Positions 1 through 11,395 of a DNA stretch of 64,000 bases are shown here, piece after piece. The DNA is taken from assembly GCA_030180135.1 (NCBI GenBank), contig CM058237.1, positions 103,865,904-103,929,903 of the forward strand, written 5' to 3'. The DNA comes from Orychophragmus violaceus. Taxonomy: Eukaryota; Streptophyta; Magnoliopsida; Brassicales; Brassicaceae. Below the pieces are notes generated by a model. That model had not been told where the DNA came from and did not search any database. It saw only the letters and a list, made by a program, of their open reading frames with translations. Made by a program: the position numbers and the translations under genes. How positions within the stretch are numbered: the stretch's first letter is position 1; each line of letters starts with the position of its first letter.

Positions 1-696
1 AAGTAATTTATGACATTTTGTAGGTCATCAAGTATGTGACTTGATCATGAAACCCTATAAGCAATAAATGACATAAATTAGAATGGTCCCTGGTCGAGGT
101 TGTTAACGTGGGACATTAACAACCACGTGAGACTAGTATGTGAGGTGACTGATGACCATGTTTCATGGAGTCATTAATAAGTGTATTAAAGTCAATCACA
201 TAGATATGTGTTAGAGAACACATGATCGGACTTGACCCGTTAATGAGAACTCTACAAGATGTTATATGAGTGTCATAAGAGTTTCTCATTACGACTAAAG
301 AGTATAGTCCTTAGACCTGAGTTCATCATGTCCTCTCTTATATGGATTGGTTCGTCTTGACTTTGTCAAACGTCAGCCGTAACTAGTGATCATAAAGACA
401 CTGATTAGGCGTATCATGAAGTATAAAAGAGACATGGATGGAACAAGATGGAATTTGTACCTCCTATATAACAGGAGTTAAATATCTCTGGGTCTATCGA
501 AGATTTGATACTGGAAATGCGTGGCCGCGCTCAAACGAACTGATTGTCAGTTGTTTGTTTTTCATCAGTACAAATCGGGATTCGATAAACGTGATCTAGC
601 TTAATAAGGATGACACAGTTCTTGCCTTATGCTAGATTGAGATATGGATACAAAGGGATTGAAAGGGAATAGACGATTCCAGTACAAGTGGGAGAT
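1..696 (+). mobile_element. Copia A: region between pol and 3' LTR
   Basis: No coding frame. The sequence is similar throughout to the post-pol regions of Copia X (26130-26961), Z (40979-41828) and Y (42748-43594). It ends in a purine-rich stretch, AAGTGGGAGAT, directly before an LTR starting TGTTGG, which is the expected polypurine tract. The rest of this plus-strand element lies left of the window. Confidence 0.85.
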
Positions 697-962
697 TGTT
701 GGGAATGTCCTGAAATCTATTTGTACTTACTCTGAGAGAGAGTCGTGTTGTCGAGATGAGACAGTCATGTGACACTGGGTAGTCATAATGCTTTGCTAGA
801 AGCCACTTATGATCAATGAGTTGAGAACTCATTGCTAGTGTTATATGATCCTACAGGGTCACACACCTAAGCAAACTGGACATTGTATGAGAGGATGATC
901 ATTAATGTAATGATCGGGTGAATGCATATTTGATATGCATTCAATATCGACATTTCTGGGCG

Positions 963-1041
963 ATGTCGATCGATGCACTAAGAGTATCGGTCGACATAGA
1001 TTGGCCGTGTCGATCGACACATAGAGTGTATCGGTCGACAC
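963..1041 (+). promoter_or_regulatory. Two 14-7-14 inverted repeats in LTR A
   Basis: Arms 963-976 and 984-997 enclose a 7-nt loop, and arms 1007-1020 and 1028-1041 enclose another. In the first unit all 14 positions can pair (two G-T wobbles). Its outer pair is A-T instead of the G-C seen elsewhere, changed on both sides. The second unit has one C/A mismatch. Function unknown. Confidence 0.7.
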
Positions 1042-1095
1042 GACTCGCGGATTGACGGATTAAATTGGTTTAATCATTAGTTAATCCCGGGGCGG

Positions 1096-1133
1096 TTTAA
1101 GTCGACATATATAAGATATATGGTCGACCTAAA
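1096..1133 (+). promoter_or_regulatory. TATA-like core inside an inverted repeat, LTR A
   Basis: TTTAAGTCGACATATAT and ATATATGGTCGACCTAAA are inverted repeats (one bulge, one wobble) around a TATATAAG core, about 55 bp after the second hairpin. The position and composition suggest the LTR promoter. Confidence 0.5.
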
Positions 1134-1425
1134 CTCGTTTCTAACCTAATTCACAGCCACCAGAAACTAGAGAGAAACCTCTTAAGAGATCTGATCTCTA
1201 TAGGCACTAGCATCCCTTCTGTTCAGCTTGTGTGCGTGTGGATACCAGTAGAGGCGCAGCATTTGAGGCGCTCTAGATATCGATTATCTGCAAATAACTT
1301 CCGCTGCTAATCATCAGGTAATCTCCAGATCTGATAGATTCATTTACATGAACCTGTAGATCCTAGGCTCGGAATTCAGACTAGGATTGCCTAATTGGAT
1401 TAGGAATCTGCTAGAAATTCCTTCA

Positions 1426-2302
1426 CATTGGCCCACATACATCAGTATGAATAAGGTCCAATAAGTCATTGGCCCTTTCATTCGGTTTGTTGAAAGGGGC
1501 CCTAGCCATTTTGCCCATCAAGGAAGATTCGCATTTCTCACATGATTCAAAATCAAATGAGCCCAGAAGCCCATTTCGATGGAGTCTCTGAATGCGTTTC
1601 TCATTGATATGGCCCAAACGGCAATGCCATAAGAAAGTCGGGTTTTCGTCGTTTGACTTAAACCGCTTTGTATTTATGTTAAAGATAGGCGTTTCTTGGT
1701 TTAAGATATATAACCCATTATCTAATGGGGCGCTACCATAAAATGTACCATCACGATTAAAAGAACAAACTTTATTCTTAACAGCAAAATCAAAACCTTC
1801 CAAATCCAAAATGGAAACTGAAATTATGTTTCTGCTAATCGCAAGTACAAAGTAGCAATTATTCAAAGCTAAAACCATGCCCGAAGGTAAAGAAAAATCG
1901 TAAGTGCCTACGGCCAGTGCAACAACCTTAGCTCCATTCCTGACCCGTAGCTCCACTTGTCCTTTCTTCAGCGTTCTACTGTTTCTTAGTGCCTGCATAT
2001 TAGTACAAATATGAGCACCGCAGCCTATCCAATACCCACGAAGTAGAACTAGAAGACATAACATTAAGTTCGATAACATAAATACCTGAGTCAGACGCAT
2101 CATACGTCTTCTTCAGCTTCTTGTAATCTTCCATGAACTTCTTGCAGTCTCTCTTCCAATGCCCTAACTGCTTGCAGTAGTTGCATTTGTCCTCAGGAGA
2201 AGGCCCGGATTTGGGCTTAGGCTTCGGCTTGTCCTGACTCCCAGTCTGGACAACTTGGGCCTTTCCCTTATCCTTCTTAGGTTTCTTAAACCTTTTACCC
2301 CC
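1426..2302 (-). pseudogene. Copia B protease and integrase N-terminus, broken
   Basis: The minus strand encodes a linker rich in Lys and Pro, a CCHC knuckle region around 2150-2190, a protease region (GCGAHIC at about 2015) and the integrase HHCC zinc-binding segment (HCRLGH followed by CEKCESS). It stops at HTDVCGPM, the block with the first catalytic Asp. In the protease region the reading frame is shifted and returns just before GCGAHIC, so the active-site DTG is lost. In the zinc finger the last Cys of CESC reads Ser. A stop codon at about 2296 separates it from gag. It is a dead fragment of the family seen complete in W. Confidence 0.8.
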
Positions 2303-2944
2303 TTATACCATCAGTACACTGGGAGTTGCCTTCTTGAGATTCGGCTCTGCTGTCTTCAGCATGCCGTGCAACTCAGTCAATGTCTTAGTCATGTTTTGCA
2401 TGTTGTAGTTCATAATGAACTGATCAAAACACGACGGCAAAGACTGCAGAATCATGTCAGTGGCTAGCTCCTGGCTAATGGCACAGTCCAGTTTCCCCAG
2501 GTTATCAATGTAACCCATCATTTTAAGGACATGAGGACTTACTGGACTGTCCTTAGCCAGCTTGCAATGCATGAGAGATTTAACCGTCTGGTATCTCTCT
2601 GTGCGAGCTTGCTCCTGAAACAAAGCTTTCAGGCTGTTAATCATCTCAATGGGTGACAGTACGTTCTCATATTGCTTCTGCAGCTCAGAATTCATAGTCA
2701 CCAGCATTAGACAATTAACGTCTTTGACATCAGCTGAATGCTTATTCCAAGCATTCTTTTCTGTCTGCGGGGCATTGGAACGTGGCCTCTCGGGGAGAAC
2801 TCTTGTAAGGACATATTCCTTGTTCTTCTGCCTGAGAACTATTCTCAGGTTCCGATACCATTCCAAGAAATTAGATCCATTTAGCTTGTCCTTCTCAAGG
2901 ACGGATCTTAGCGAGAAAGTGTTGATGTGAGTTGAGACAGACAT
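2303..2944 (-). pseudogene. gag: Copia B Gag (213 aa)
   Basis: The start MSVSTHINTF matches the Gag start of Copia X at 22165, and the protein follows X almost residue for residue through the retrotransposon Gag domain (UBN2 type) that packages the RNA. It ends at a stop in the VLMV segment where X reads VLMVQGG, so a CAA to TAA change cuts the polyprotein before the zinc knuckle. The start is supported by the family-wide CAG-CT-ATG context, in which an acceptor-like AG lies two bases before the ATG. Confidence 0.82.
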
Positions 2945-4176
2945 AGCTGTAATTAAAAGAGGTAGAGGTTTTAGTTATGATGCTCAAGAAATGAGAATTC
3001 TTATCTAATAAGAAAACTCGCATTGTATTCAAAACTATGTTTCCTCAGATGAATACAATGAACCAAGATCCTCAGATCACCAAAATTTGAGCGGGCGACT
3101 CGCCATCACCCAAACTTTAGTTATCTAAGTAAGCAAATCATTGCTAATTGTACCCAGTACAATTCTTGGTCGTAGATAAGGCAATCCATGTCTTATCCAC
3201 TCTGATGTCTCTGGGCCCAGAACTTCTGATGGCCCAGTCAAGTAAACCAATCTCTTCAGTCTTGTGATCATTAACAGTCGCACTGCAAGTCTATCAATGA
3301 TCACCTGCCTTACTCATGTAGCTGTGGATACCAAGGACTCCAAGGCTATCCAACAACGAAACAAGTCTTGACAGTAGACAATATACATCCAAGACGTTAT
3401 TAAGTTAATTAAAACATTCAGTTTTATTAAGTTTAGGTTCATTTAGAACTTTAGGGTTAAATTTGGTCTGGTATTTACAAATTTGAGGTCCAACCATCAA
3501 GTTTGCGATTGGTGTGTCGATCGACGCCAACCATTTGCATCTGTCGACACAACCCAATTTAAACCGGTTTTTCGATAACCGGTCAAACCAGATCGAATTA
3601 CCTTAACCGTTTCAATCTAATTGAACCGGTCAGGTTTAATGGTACATATCGATCGTCACACAACTCTGTGTCGATCGACATTACCCAGCCAGAACCAAAT
3701 TGGTTGATTAAAATTAACCAAGTGAGATAACCGGTTCAATCCAATTGAACCGATCTATTCATTCGCATAGTCTGTGTCGACCGACACACCCAGTGTATCG
3801 ACCGACACAGAACGATCTCCAAGACCGAGTGAGCGTTTTCGCGGTGTGTCGACCGACACAAGATTAGTGTCGATCGACACTATGCGACAAACCTCAAAAT
3901 CTTTTACGAGTTTTCGCGGTGTGTCGACCGACACAAGATTAGTGTCGATCGACATCATGCGACAAACCCTAAAATTTTATTATACGTTTCGCGGCGTGTC
4001 GACCGACACAAGCTTAGTGTCGATCGACACAGTGCGACAACAGTAGTTTGTCGTTTTCAACAGAGATTCAATCCGAGATTAATTTCTATAAAACACGATT
4101 TAACAGGCAATTAACTAATCAAATTCATCAGTATTCGATTTAAATGCCTTAGATTTAATAGACTAAACCCTAACAC
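2945..4176 (-). other. Copia B leader with hairpin array
   Basis: Untranslated leader between PBS and gag. Hairpins with 14-nt arms and 7-nt loops lie at 3774-3808, 3846-3880, 3921-3955 and 3996-4030, with weaker copies near 3510-3550 and 3645-3680. Each strong copy pairs over essentially all 14 positions. It would be intronic if the predicted leader intron (about 4246 to 2947 on the minus strand) is spliced. Confidence 0.7.
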
Positions 4177-4188
4177 GCTCTGATACCA
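4177..4188 (-). other. Primer-binding site of Copia B
   Basis: The minus strand reads TGGTATCAGAGC, complementary to the initiator tRNA-Met 3' end, one base inside the LTR. Confidence 0.85.
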
Positions 4189-4189
4189 C

Positions 4190-4751
4190 TGTTGGATCGC
4201 CTAGGATCTAGGGTTCATTATATTGAATTTACCAACCTCTTCATACCTCGAACTGGCAGCGGAATGATTGGTGAACGAGTTCAGTAAGCAACTCAGATGC
4301 TTCGCCTCTACCAGATACACACGCACACAAACCTGGAAACCGGGATGCTAGTGCCGGATCTTTGGGATCTCTGAGTTTTGGAATCATACTTAACGGGCCA
4401 ACTCGTTTAAGTCACAAATCGAAACGACTTTTTCAAAAGCCCGATCTGTGTCGACCGACACACAGACTGTGTCGATCGACACAACACCATTTTCTCGATA
4501 TTAATGTGTATCCAATACACATTAACATGATCATTACCATAATGATCATTCCCATATTTAAGCTACCAGTTTGCTTAGGTGTGTGACCCCTATAGGATCA
4601 TATAATACTGGCAGTAAGTCTACAACTTACAGATTGCAAGAGGCTTCTAGCAAAACATTGCAACCGCCCAGTATTATACGAATGTCTGATCTCGACACAC
4701 AACTATCATCAGGAGTGAGTACAAGTGTGATTTCAGGACACTATCCCAACA
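4190..4751 (-). repeat. Copia B 5' LTR (562 bp)
   Basis: On the minus strand it runs from TGTTGGGATAG to CGATCCAACA, like the LTR of X. It contains a 14-7-14 inverted repeat (arms 4448-4461 and 4469-4482). A donor-like GAG/GTATGA sits at 4246 on the minus strand. Confidence 0.88.
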
Positions 4752-5414
4752 GATCCGAGGCCCACATCTCAAGGTAATCCATACTGGCTCGAGGAAACAG
4801 ATTAAACCAGCCATCATTACCGAAAGAGCGGTCCAAACGGCATTGTAGCCAGACGCTGTCATGCCAACCAGCCAGGAAAAGTGATTACCATAACATCTAA
4901 TCTCTCTGATTTTGCAATTCTGAGCCATGTTTCTAAAACCCCAAAACGTAGATTCTTCTCGGGTAGAGCCTCCGAGCTTTTCATTATGTGATAACAGTTC
5001 ATTAAAGTCACCAGCGAGGATCCATGCCTCATCCCTACTGAGGCCAATGTCAGCCAAACGATTCCAAACTCTTTGTCATCTAGCTCTTACAGGATCTCCA
5101 TAAACAAACGTAAGAAAGAAAGAAAGCGTGCCCAACGACACTTTGAGATCAATGATTCTTTTGTCGCGGGATAACACTTCCACATTGTACCAACTCTTCC
5201 ACATTACTGCTAAACCTCCACTGAGGCCAATGGGTTCAACAGTAATCAATTCATCATAACACAAACTTGATTTCAAATTATCCAAAAAACAAAACTTTTT
5301 CTTAGTCTCCATGAGAAACAAAAAATCAGGGAAATACTTCCTACGCATTCCCCTTAAATAACGAACTGTCTCGGGGTTTCCCAACCCTTGACAGTTCCAG
5401 CTCAAGATGCTCAT
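4752..5414 (-). pseudogene. LINE ORF2 endonuclease domain, broken
   Basis: APE-type endonuclease of a plant LINE, which nicks target DNA to prime reverse transcription. Visible motifs are LSWNCQGLG at the N-terminus, LMETK, LTFVYGDP, LAGDFNE and, in a shifted frame near 4850, RLDRSF and the start of the SDH motif. An in-frame stop lies at 5076-5078 and a frameshift near 4850. The sequence is cut at 4751 by Copia B exactly in the SDH region. The start at 5414 is the usual MSILSWNCQG start of ORF2. Confidence 0.85.
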
Positions 5415-6019
5415 TGGGGAGGCAACGGCTTCAATACGGAAGCCACCGGAAGATTAAGGTTGGAGGTGTTTGCTTTCTTAGTGAAACCAATGCTTGATAT
5501 TTCTGCTTTGCGTTTAGAACTTCCATCAGCAGGAGTTGTTGATCCAGACATGCCGTCCTTATCTTGGTGTGTTGGAAGCTTGTTGCGAAGCCTGCGTTGC
5601 CAAGATGGAGGTCGACCTCTAAACTTACATTAGGCACCAGAAGTACCGGAGTCTAAACCATAGTCAGAGGATCCAACATGGAATACCGTTGTACTCTTGG
5701 TACTCAATGGCGAGGAGGAGCTGTGATCCGAGGAGACTTCTTCAAGGTCTTTGCCATTGTTTCTCAGAGGAGCCGATACTATCTCAGTGGGAAGCTTGCT
5801 TTTGATCGATATGAGACCATTCTATTTTTCTCCATAGCCAAAGACCATACATTTTTCCTTATGCAAATCAGTAGTGAAACGAGGAACATGGTTGGCTTCA
5901 GCACTCTTCTCATCTTCAATCGCCTGTTGAATTCTTTGGATACGGACTCTTCTTTCCGACTCATCAACATGCGAAATATATTGTAACGCCATGTTCCTTT
6001 TTTCACCAGAGAGTTCTGG
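5400..6019 (-). pseudogene. LINE ORF1 C-terminal part
   Basis: From 6019 leftwards the minus strand reads ELSGEKRNMALQYISHVDES, then a helical charged segment ending in a stop near 5822. A further Lys-, Arg- and Pro-rich tail in broken frames reaches the endonuclease start. It continues ORF1 from 46171: the reading frame at the right junction (GFPPLFP) runs into this one once the insertion and one TSD copy are discounted. ORF1 is the nucleic-acid-binding protein of the LINE. Confidence 0.75.
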
Positions 6020-8149
6020 TGTAACGCCCCTTTCCCATTCTCCGCTGACCGTCGAGCTGGCCGGCCAACAATCAAACAAGAACATGACCGATCGAACCCG
6101 AGCAAGTCGAACAGGAAAAGTTCGTCACAAGACGAAGCCAGAGAAATATCGGTTTGAGACAAAGGCTCGCACTAAACCGTCCTTGACTCCGCTATCCTCA
6201 CTTCCATAGTACAAGTCATACGCCTTGCACCACTTCCGTGAGTTGTGTCGGTTCGGACTAAACACAATATCAGGAAAGCATATTCATTTCTGAGTAACTA
6301 AACGTTCAACACAACGTTTAATCATCATTTTTACAAATCATTTCGCCAATCAACAAACAACACTCAAAGCTCAATACAAAATTGGCGACAAATCCCGAAA
6401 ACATCGAATCAAAATCCCGCCACAAGCCATCCCGAAACTACACCGAGGTCCTCCCGCGCCCGTCACTGCTAAACTAGAAAAACACAAAAAGAGTCTAATG
6501 AGTGATCTAAGATCACCCAGCGAGTCGGCTCCCCACTAAGGCTTCTAATCTATCTATCATCTATAGATTCCCGCCCGAAACCCCAAAATAACAAGCAATC
6601 AAAACAAATAGCCGATCACGCACTACCACGTTGTGTCGAGCCCACACACAATCAATTGCCAAAATGAATAAGAAGGCGATTAGAGGAAATTGGGAGCACT
6701 GCGACACATGTCCCCGATTGAGACTCGATCTATCTACCGCGCACTACCAACTACACCAACACACCACTGGGCCCCTACGATCTCGGTAACTTCCACGGGT
6801 TTCCACTGTTACCGATATAGTAACTAACCCACGACTCCTAGACATCGACACCAAGTCCAACGGCTAGGACACCGTTCTCTGTCCATCGATACGCGGTGAC
6901 TCAGGATACCCCTAGATAGCCCAATTTTCCATGCAGTCCGGCCCTAGGACATGACCCCGTATTCTCCGGACCACACACCTACCGGCGTCACTCAGTAGGT
7001 TAACGCCATAACCGGAATCACCACGTCCCGGTTAGGCAACTACCCGAGGATCCAATCGGGTCGGAAGTACCGGACGTATACAAACACCTAGACTTGCGGG
7101 ATCTAATGCACCCTAGAGTCCTAGTGCAGAAATGTAAACACGCAGACTCGCTTGGACTCTAACAATCAATCTCAATCAATAACAACAATCAACTCAACCC
7201 CGCATCCCGCAAGTCTACTCACGCACACCACCGCTCTGACGCGGCACCGTACCGAGTCAGCACCACAACTTAACCGTCCCCTGACCGAGTTAAGTAACAA
7301 CATGGATCGCTCGGCCCAACACCGAGACGATCTAACATGCCTGCACAGAAAGCTCAACAACAACCACACAACAACACAATCACACAATCAACAGTCTACT
7401 CGGCCCAACACCGAAGTAGACACACAATCACACAATCAGACCTATTAGGGTTTCTAACGTCTTTTAACCAATTTATGCCCGCTACCTTGGATTAGCAGCT
7501 TGCTAACCCATAGACGGTTCACCAACCACAACACTTCTCATTTCTTAATCTTTCCTAAGTATCTTTTAACAGTCCCCGATCTGTCGGTTTAGAGCTAGAA
7601 GCTTACTAAACTCCCGACGTCTCATCTTTCATTACTTAATTCATTTAACCTCGGGAACCCCGATACCATTCCATATTCTATACGTTTGTTCAGGTTTAAC
7701 TTCCGTATTTTAACTCGTCTTAATTCCCGTATATAGATTCATTTCATACCGTTCTTTACTTATATATATATATGCACTTCCGGCCCTAATCATGCAACGA
7801 CTATATGAATACATCACACAATGTTACTACCAACCTAACGTCACTCAACAGGTTTAATCCGTTTAAGTCTAGCATGGACGGTTTACTGTTAATTCAATCA
7901 ATCAATTCACAATTCAATTCAACACACACGGGTATGCAATCCTAATTCTACGGTTTCCCATTTATCGATCTATATGCATAACTATGGTGTTTGAGCCGAC
8001 TCACAGTGATTTATGACGGAACGAACTGCACGGATGCAGATACGGCTTCCCGAGACCCCGAACTAAACCCAAACCTCCCGAACACACAAACACGAACTCC
8101 GAAACGTCACGTACACCCGAACATGAACCGCAACACCAAAACCGGCCGG

Positions 8150-8290
8150 AGTCAACGCGTTGACCGGCGTTGACCGTTGACCACTGACCATTGACCCAAC
8201 TGAACCGGTTGACCAATGAATCAATAACCCAATTGACCGGTTTAGGTAAACCGGGTCAAAATCATCCATTGACCGAGAGTTGACCGGTTA
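8150..8290 (-). promoter_or_regulatory. TTGACC (W-box-like) cluster in LARD LTR
   Basis: About ten TTGACC/TTGACT cores on either strand in 140 bp. TTGAC(C/T) is the known WRKY-binding W-box core. The cluster is repeated in the other LTR at about 44575-44730. A TATATATATAA run lies some 400 bp downstream in element orientation. Confidence 0.45.
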
Positions 8291-8697
8291 ACCTAAACCG
8301 ATCCAAAACCACCCAAACCAACGTCAATCTTGCAATAACCCATCTGAACCAACTCCTTGAAGAACCGGCTGAAGACACGGCGGCGAGGAAGCTTCTCCGG
8401 CGACTTCTCTGGACCATCTTCTCTCTCTCCTCATTTTCTCTTCTTCCGGTTCTCTCTCTTCCAGCTCTCTCTCTCCTTCAAGAATCTCTCTCTCTCTTCC
8501 TCTTCTTCACACTTCTCTCTCTTCTCCACGCCTCTCTCTCTCTCTATTCCGGCTCTCTCTCCTTCAAGAATCTCTCTCTCTCTTCCTCTTCTTCACACTT
8601 CTCTCTCTTCTCCACGCCTCTCTCTCTCTCTCTCTATTTCGGCTTTCTCTCTCCTCCGGATCTTCTTCTCCCTCCTCCGGTCTTCCTCCTCCGCCGG

Positions 8698-9053
8698 TTT
8701 CTCCTCCTCCTCCTCCTCCTCCTCCTCCTCCTCCTCCTCCTCCTCCTCCTCCTCCTCCTCCTCCTCCTCCTCCTCCTCCTCCTCCTCCTCCTCCTCCTCC
8801 TCCTCCTCCTCCTCCTCCTCCTCCTCCTCCTCCTCCTCCTCCTCCTCCTCCTCCTCATCCTCCTCCTCCTTCTCCTCCTCCTCCTCCTCCTCCTCCTCCT
8901 CCTCCTCCTCCTCCTCCTTCTCCTTCTCCTTCTCCTTCTCCTTCTTCTTCTTCTTCTTCTTCTTCTTCTTCTTCTTCTTCTTCTTCTTCTTCTTCTTCTT
9001 CTTCTTCTTCTTCTTCTTCTTCTTCTTCTTCTTCTTCTTCTTCTTCTTCTTCT
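8698..9053. repeat. (TCC)n and (TTC)n microsatellite
   Basis: A long TCC tract (8698-8917, few interruptions) followed by TTC units to about 9053. The matching place in the other LTR (about 45079-45162) has only a shorter TTC tract. Confidence 0.95.
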
Positions 9054-10130
9054 CTTCCTCTTTCTTTGTGTGATGAATAAAAATGAAGAGCTAAGCACTT
9101 CTTATATAGTCACCTTGGGTTAACAAAATGGAGACAAGTGTCTCATGACACATCTCTTCCCCTTCTTGACACATCAACACCCATGCATGTTAAAAACCTT
9201 GGAGAGCAAGCCTCCTCTTCTCTAAATGACACCACATCATGTGAGTTGTTGACACAAAATCTTGACAGATCTTCCTCCTCTCTCTTAGACACGAAACCAC
9301 TCCATGCAGGGCCAGAAACAACTCTTTTTATCATCCATCTCATGTATAGAAAGCCCACTTAGAAGCCCTTTGGATTTGGACTTAAAACTTTCTTGTAGAT
9401 TCATTGAATCATGACTTCACAAAGGCTCTTCTTCTCTCTTGCATAATTTCGTGGCACAAGCTTGTAAATGGGCTTGCATTAGGTCCATAATGACTTCAGA
9501 CATCAGCTCTAATCATCCCAAACCAAGTCCAAGCTCCCTTGAATTTATTTTGGAATTTTAGTCATATTAATGATCTAAAATATATAACTTAATATAGGCA
9601 TTGAATCTTGATGATTCCTTTCAACCATGTCTTCTATATCTTCTCATGAAGCTGTGGTAAACATTTCATGATTTTTGGTGGCCTTTAGATGGTCTTCTCG
9701 CTTGCCCGAACATTGTATCGATTTCTCGGAAAAACCGGTTTTACGTTGAATATTTTAAAAACCCTTTATCTGCTTCTATAAATCCACCAAGTCTCACTTT
9801 CAGATTCCAGATGCTCTTATATGAATTTAGAAATTTGAATCGCCTCAAACGGACACCCGTAGCTCCTGTTATGGATTTTACAAGTTTTATCGGTTCTATC
9901 GGTTTCCTTTCCCGATAGTCCGTAAAACTCGTTTAATCTCCGTTTCTTCCACGTCTGGTCTTCTAAATGTTCTTTATGGTTTAGAAAGAGAACATTTGGC
10001 CCGTCTCGGCTTCCGTCTCGAACTTTGACAAAATTACCATTTTGCCCCTGGGTTTGGCAAAAATTACAATTTTGCCCCTGTTGACTTTTCTTCTGCCCGT
10101 TGACCATATTTTTGGATACGGGGTATCACA

Positions 10131-10141
10131 TTCTTCCCCAC
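10131..10141 (-). other. Polypurine tract of the LARD
   Basis: The minus strand reads TGGGGAAGAA directly before the LTR start TGTGATACCCC. This purine run primes plus-strand DNA synthesis in LTR elements. Confidence 0.75.
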
Positions 10142-11390
10142 TTACAGGAATTCGGTCCCCGAATTCTCCGTCACTACCAAACTTTGAATCGGAACCAAAT
10201 CCTGCAAGTTGCTTCGACACTCGATTCCAACACTTCCTTACTCGAACACTATTGCGCATCTCTGACTTCTTATCTTCCTGTGCTCTTTCCAAATTCTCTC
10301 ATCTAACTGATCTTGGTACTGATTCCCCAACGACCACTCCTTGTCCAGGCTCTTAGTCTTGTCCATCTTGCTTTGCTTTACTCTTAACCGACTCCATCTG
10401 TCTTGAACTTCAGACTCACTCGTTGCTAGCTTCTTTGCTTGCTTTCCCCACTCTGACTTCCCCACTTCGCTTTGGCTTCCACGTCTTTCACGGTACTGGT
10501 TTGTCTCCACGAGACACTCTTCAAGAATCTGTATTTCATACCTGGCACTCTTATGACTCTAACTCCTTCCACACTGATAACTCCACTCCGATTTTGAACA
10601 CTCTTCAAAAATTTTGATTTCTGATTCTGACGTGACTAAACCTCCATTCCATTCACACTGTCCGCTTTTCTCTAGTTTCCACACTGTCGCTGACATTACT
10701 TCAAATCTTTTCACTAACTCATCATAATAACCGCTTCGCTCTTCTGGTTGCCCTGTACTGACACATTCCCCACTGACGATCCTTTTGCAACTGCTTCACT
10801 TCCCGGGTCAACCTGTCTCGCTGTCTCTTTACATTCCACCTCGCTTTCGGGTTCGGGTTCGGTCTCGTATTCGTATCGCATCGTCCATTCCGTCCTACAT
10901 TCAACATAACAACTTTCACTGGAGTGGTGAAATTCAAACCAATCCATCCTTCGATATCACTTCCTCATAGAGATATAGTTAGTTAATCATGTACCCAACG
11001 GTTACCCATGATTAAGTAACAATATTCTATAATCCGCTCTCTCGTGAATCGACAGTCGAATACAACCATTCTCAAGTTAGCTCAACACCTTAAACAAAAA
11101 GGTTCTAACACTTTCATTTCTAACAACTTAACGATTGCGATAAAAATTAAACTACTCAACCAAATACCTTACCACGCTACTCACACTCCGCACATGCTAA
11201 GCATGCCATAACACTAGCACTTTCACAGTGCTACACCACAAACGAAACACAACCCTAACTACCCAATGCACCACTCAAGCATTAGATAAAACACGCAAGA
11301 AATAAACACAAAAGCAAGCAATTACCACACACAACCAAGCAATCACCAGATCGCTCCGGATATGTCGTCAGTCTGGGTTTAGGTTATGAT
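10142..11390 (-). other. LARD internal region, 3' part, no gene recognised
   Basis: Short open frames on both strands resemble nothing I know and show no RT, integrase or RNase H motif. Minus-strand frames are rich in Glu, Lys, Ser and Arg. I regard it as non-coding or decayed internal sequence. Confidence 0.6.
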
Positions 11391-11395
11391 GAACG

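Larger units (their letters stand above)
697..1425 (+). repeat. Copia A 3' LTR (729 bp)
   Basis: It begins TGTTGGGAAT after the polypurine tract and ends TTCCTTCA, where the reading of antisense Copia B starts abruptly. It is related to, but clearly different from, the LTRs of X and Y. It holds two 14-7-14 hairpins (963-997 and 1007-1041), a TATA-like inverted repeat (1096-1133) and a splice-donor-like CAG/GTAATC at 1317. The element is inserted in Copia B; the TSD cannot be checked because the left end is outside the window. Confidence 0.85.
1426..4751 (-). mobile_element. Copia B, antisense, 5' half
   Basis: Read on the minus strand the order is LTR (4751-4190), PBS, leader (to 2945), gag, zinc knuckle, protease and the start of integrase, where Copia A interrupts it at 1426 within the conserved HTDVCGPM block. 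The remainder lies left of the window. It belongs to the same family as Copia X. On the other side it is inserted in the LINE endonuclease at 4752. Confidence 0.88.
4752..6019 (-). mobile_element. LINE, left part (ORF1 C-terminus and endonuclease)
   Basis: This is the downstream part of a minus-strand non-LTR retrotransposon whose upstream part lies at 46171-47000. The two parts are separated by the 40-kb LARD-like insertion. The 3' part of the LINE (reverse transcriptase) would lie beyond Copia B and outside the window. Confidence 0.85.
6020..10130 (-). repeat. LARD 3' LTR (4111 bp)
   Basis: Same sequence as 19609-20248 plus 27610-28862 plus 44254-46170, apart from scattered substitutions and length changes in simple repeats. 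No protein domain is visible. The ORFs of poly-Ser/Phe or poly-Arg in it come from microsatellites. It contains a W-box cluster, (TCC)n/(TTC)n tracts and, on the minus strand, a TATATATATAA stretch near 7760. Confidence 0.88.

Noticed and set aside
3500..4030. Regularly spaced palindromes resembling a CRISPR array
   Set aside because: Eukaryotic retrotransposon leader; spacers of 7 nt and no cas genes.
3755..4046. Repetitive frames reading SVDTP or VSTDT units, also at 35554-35898 and 57915-58382
   Set aside because: They are translations of the palindromic hairpin arrays in Copia leaders; the same repeats read open on both strands.
8357..9098. Long frames of poly-Ser/poly-Phe (plus) and poly-Arg (minus)
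   Set aside because: They are translations of the (TCC)n and (TTC)n microsatellites inside an LTR, with no other protein features.
10042..10617. Frames of 64-104 residues on both strands in the LARD interior
   Set aside because: No recognisable motif; overlapping frames on both strands suggest chance.
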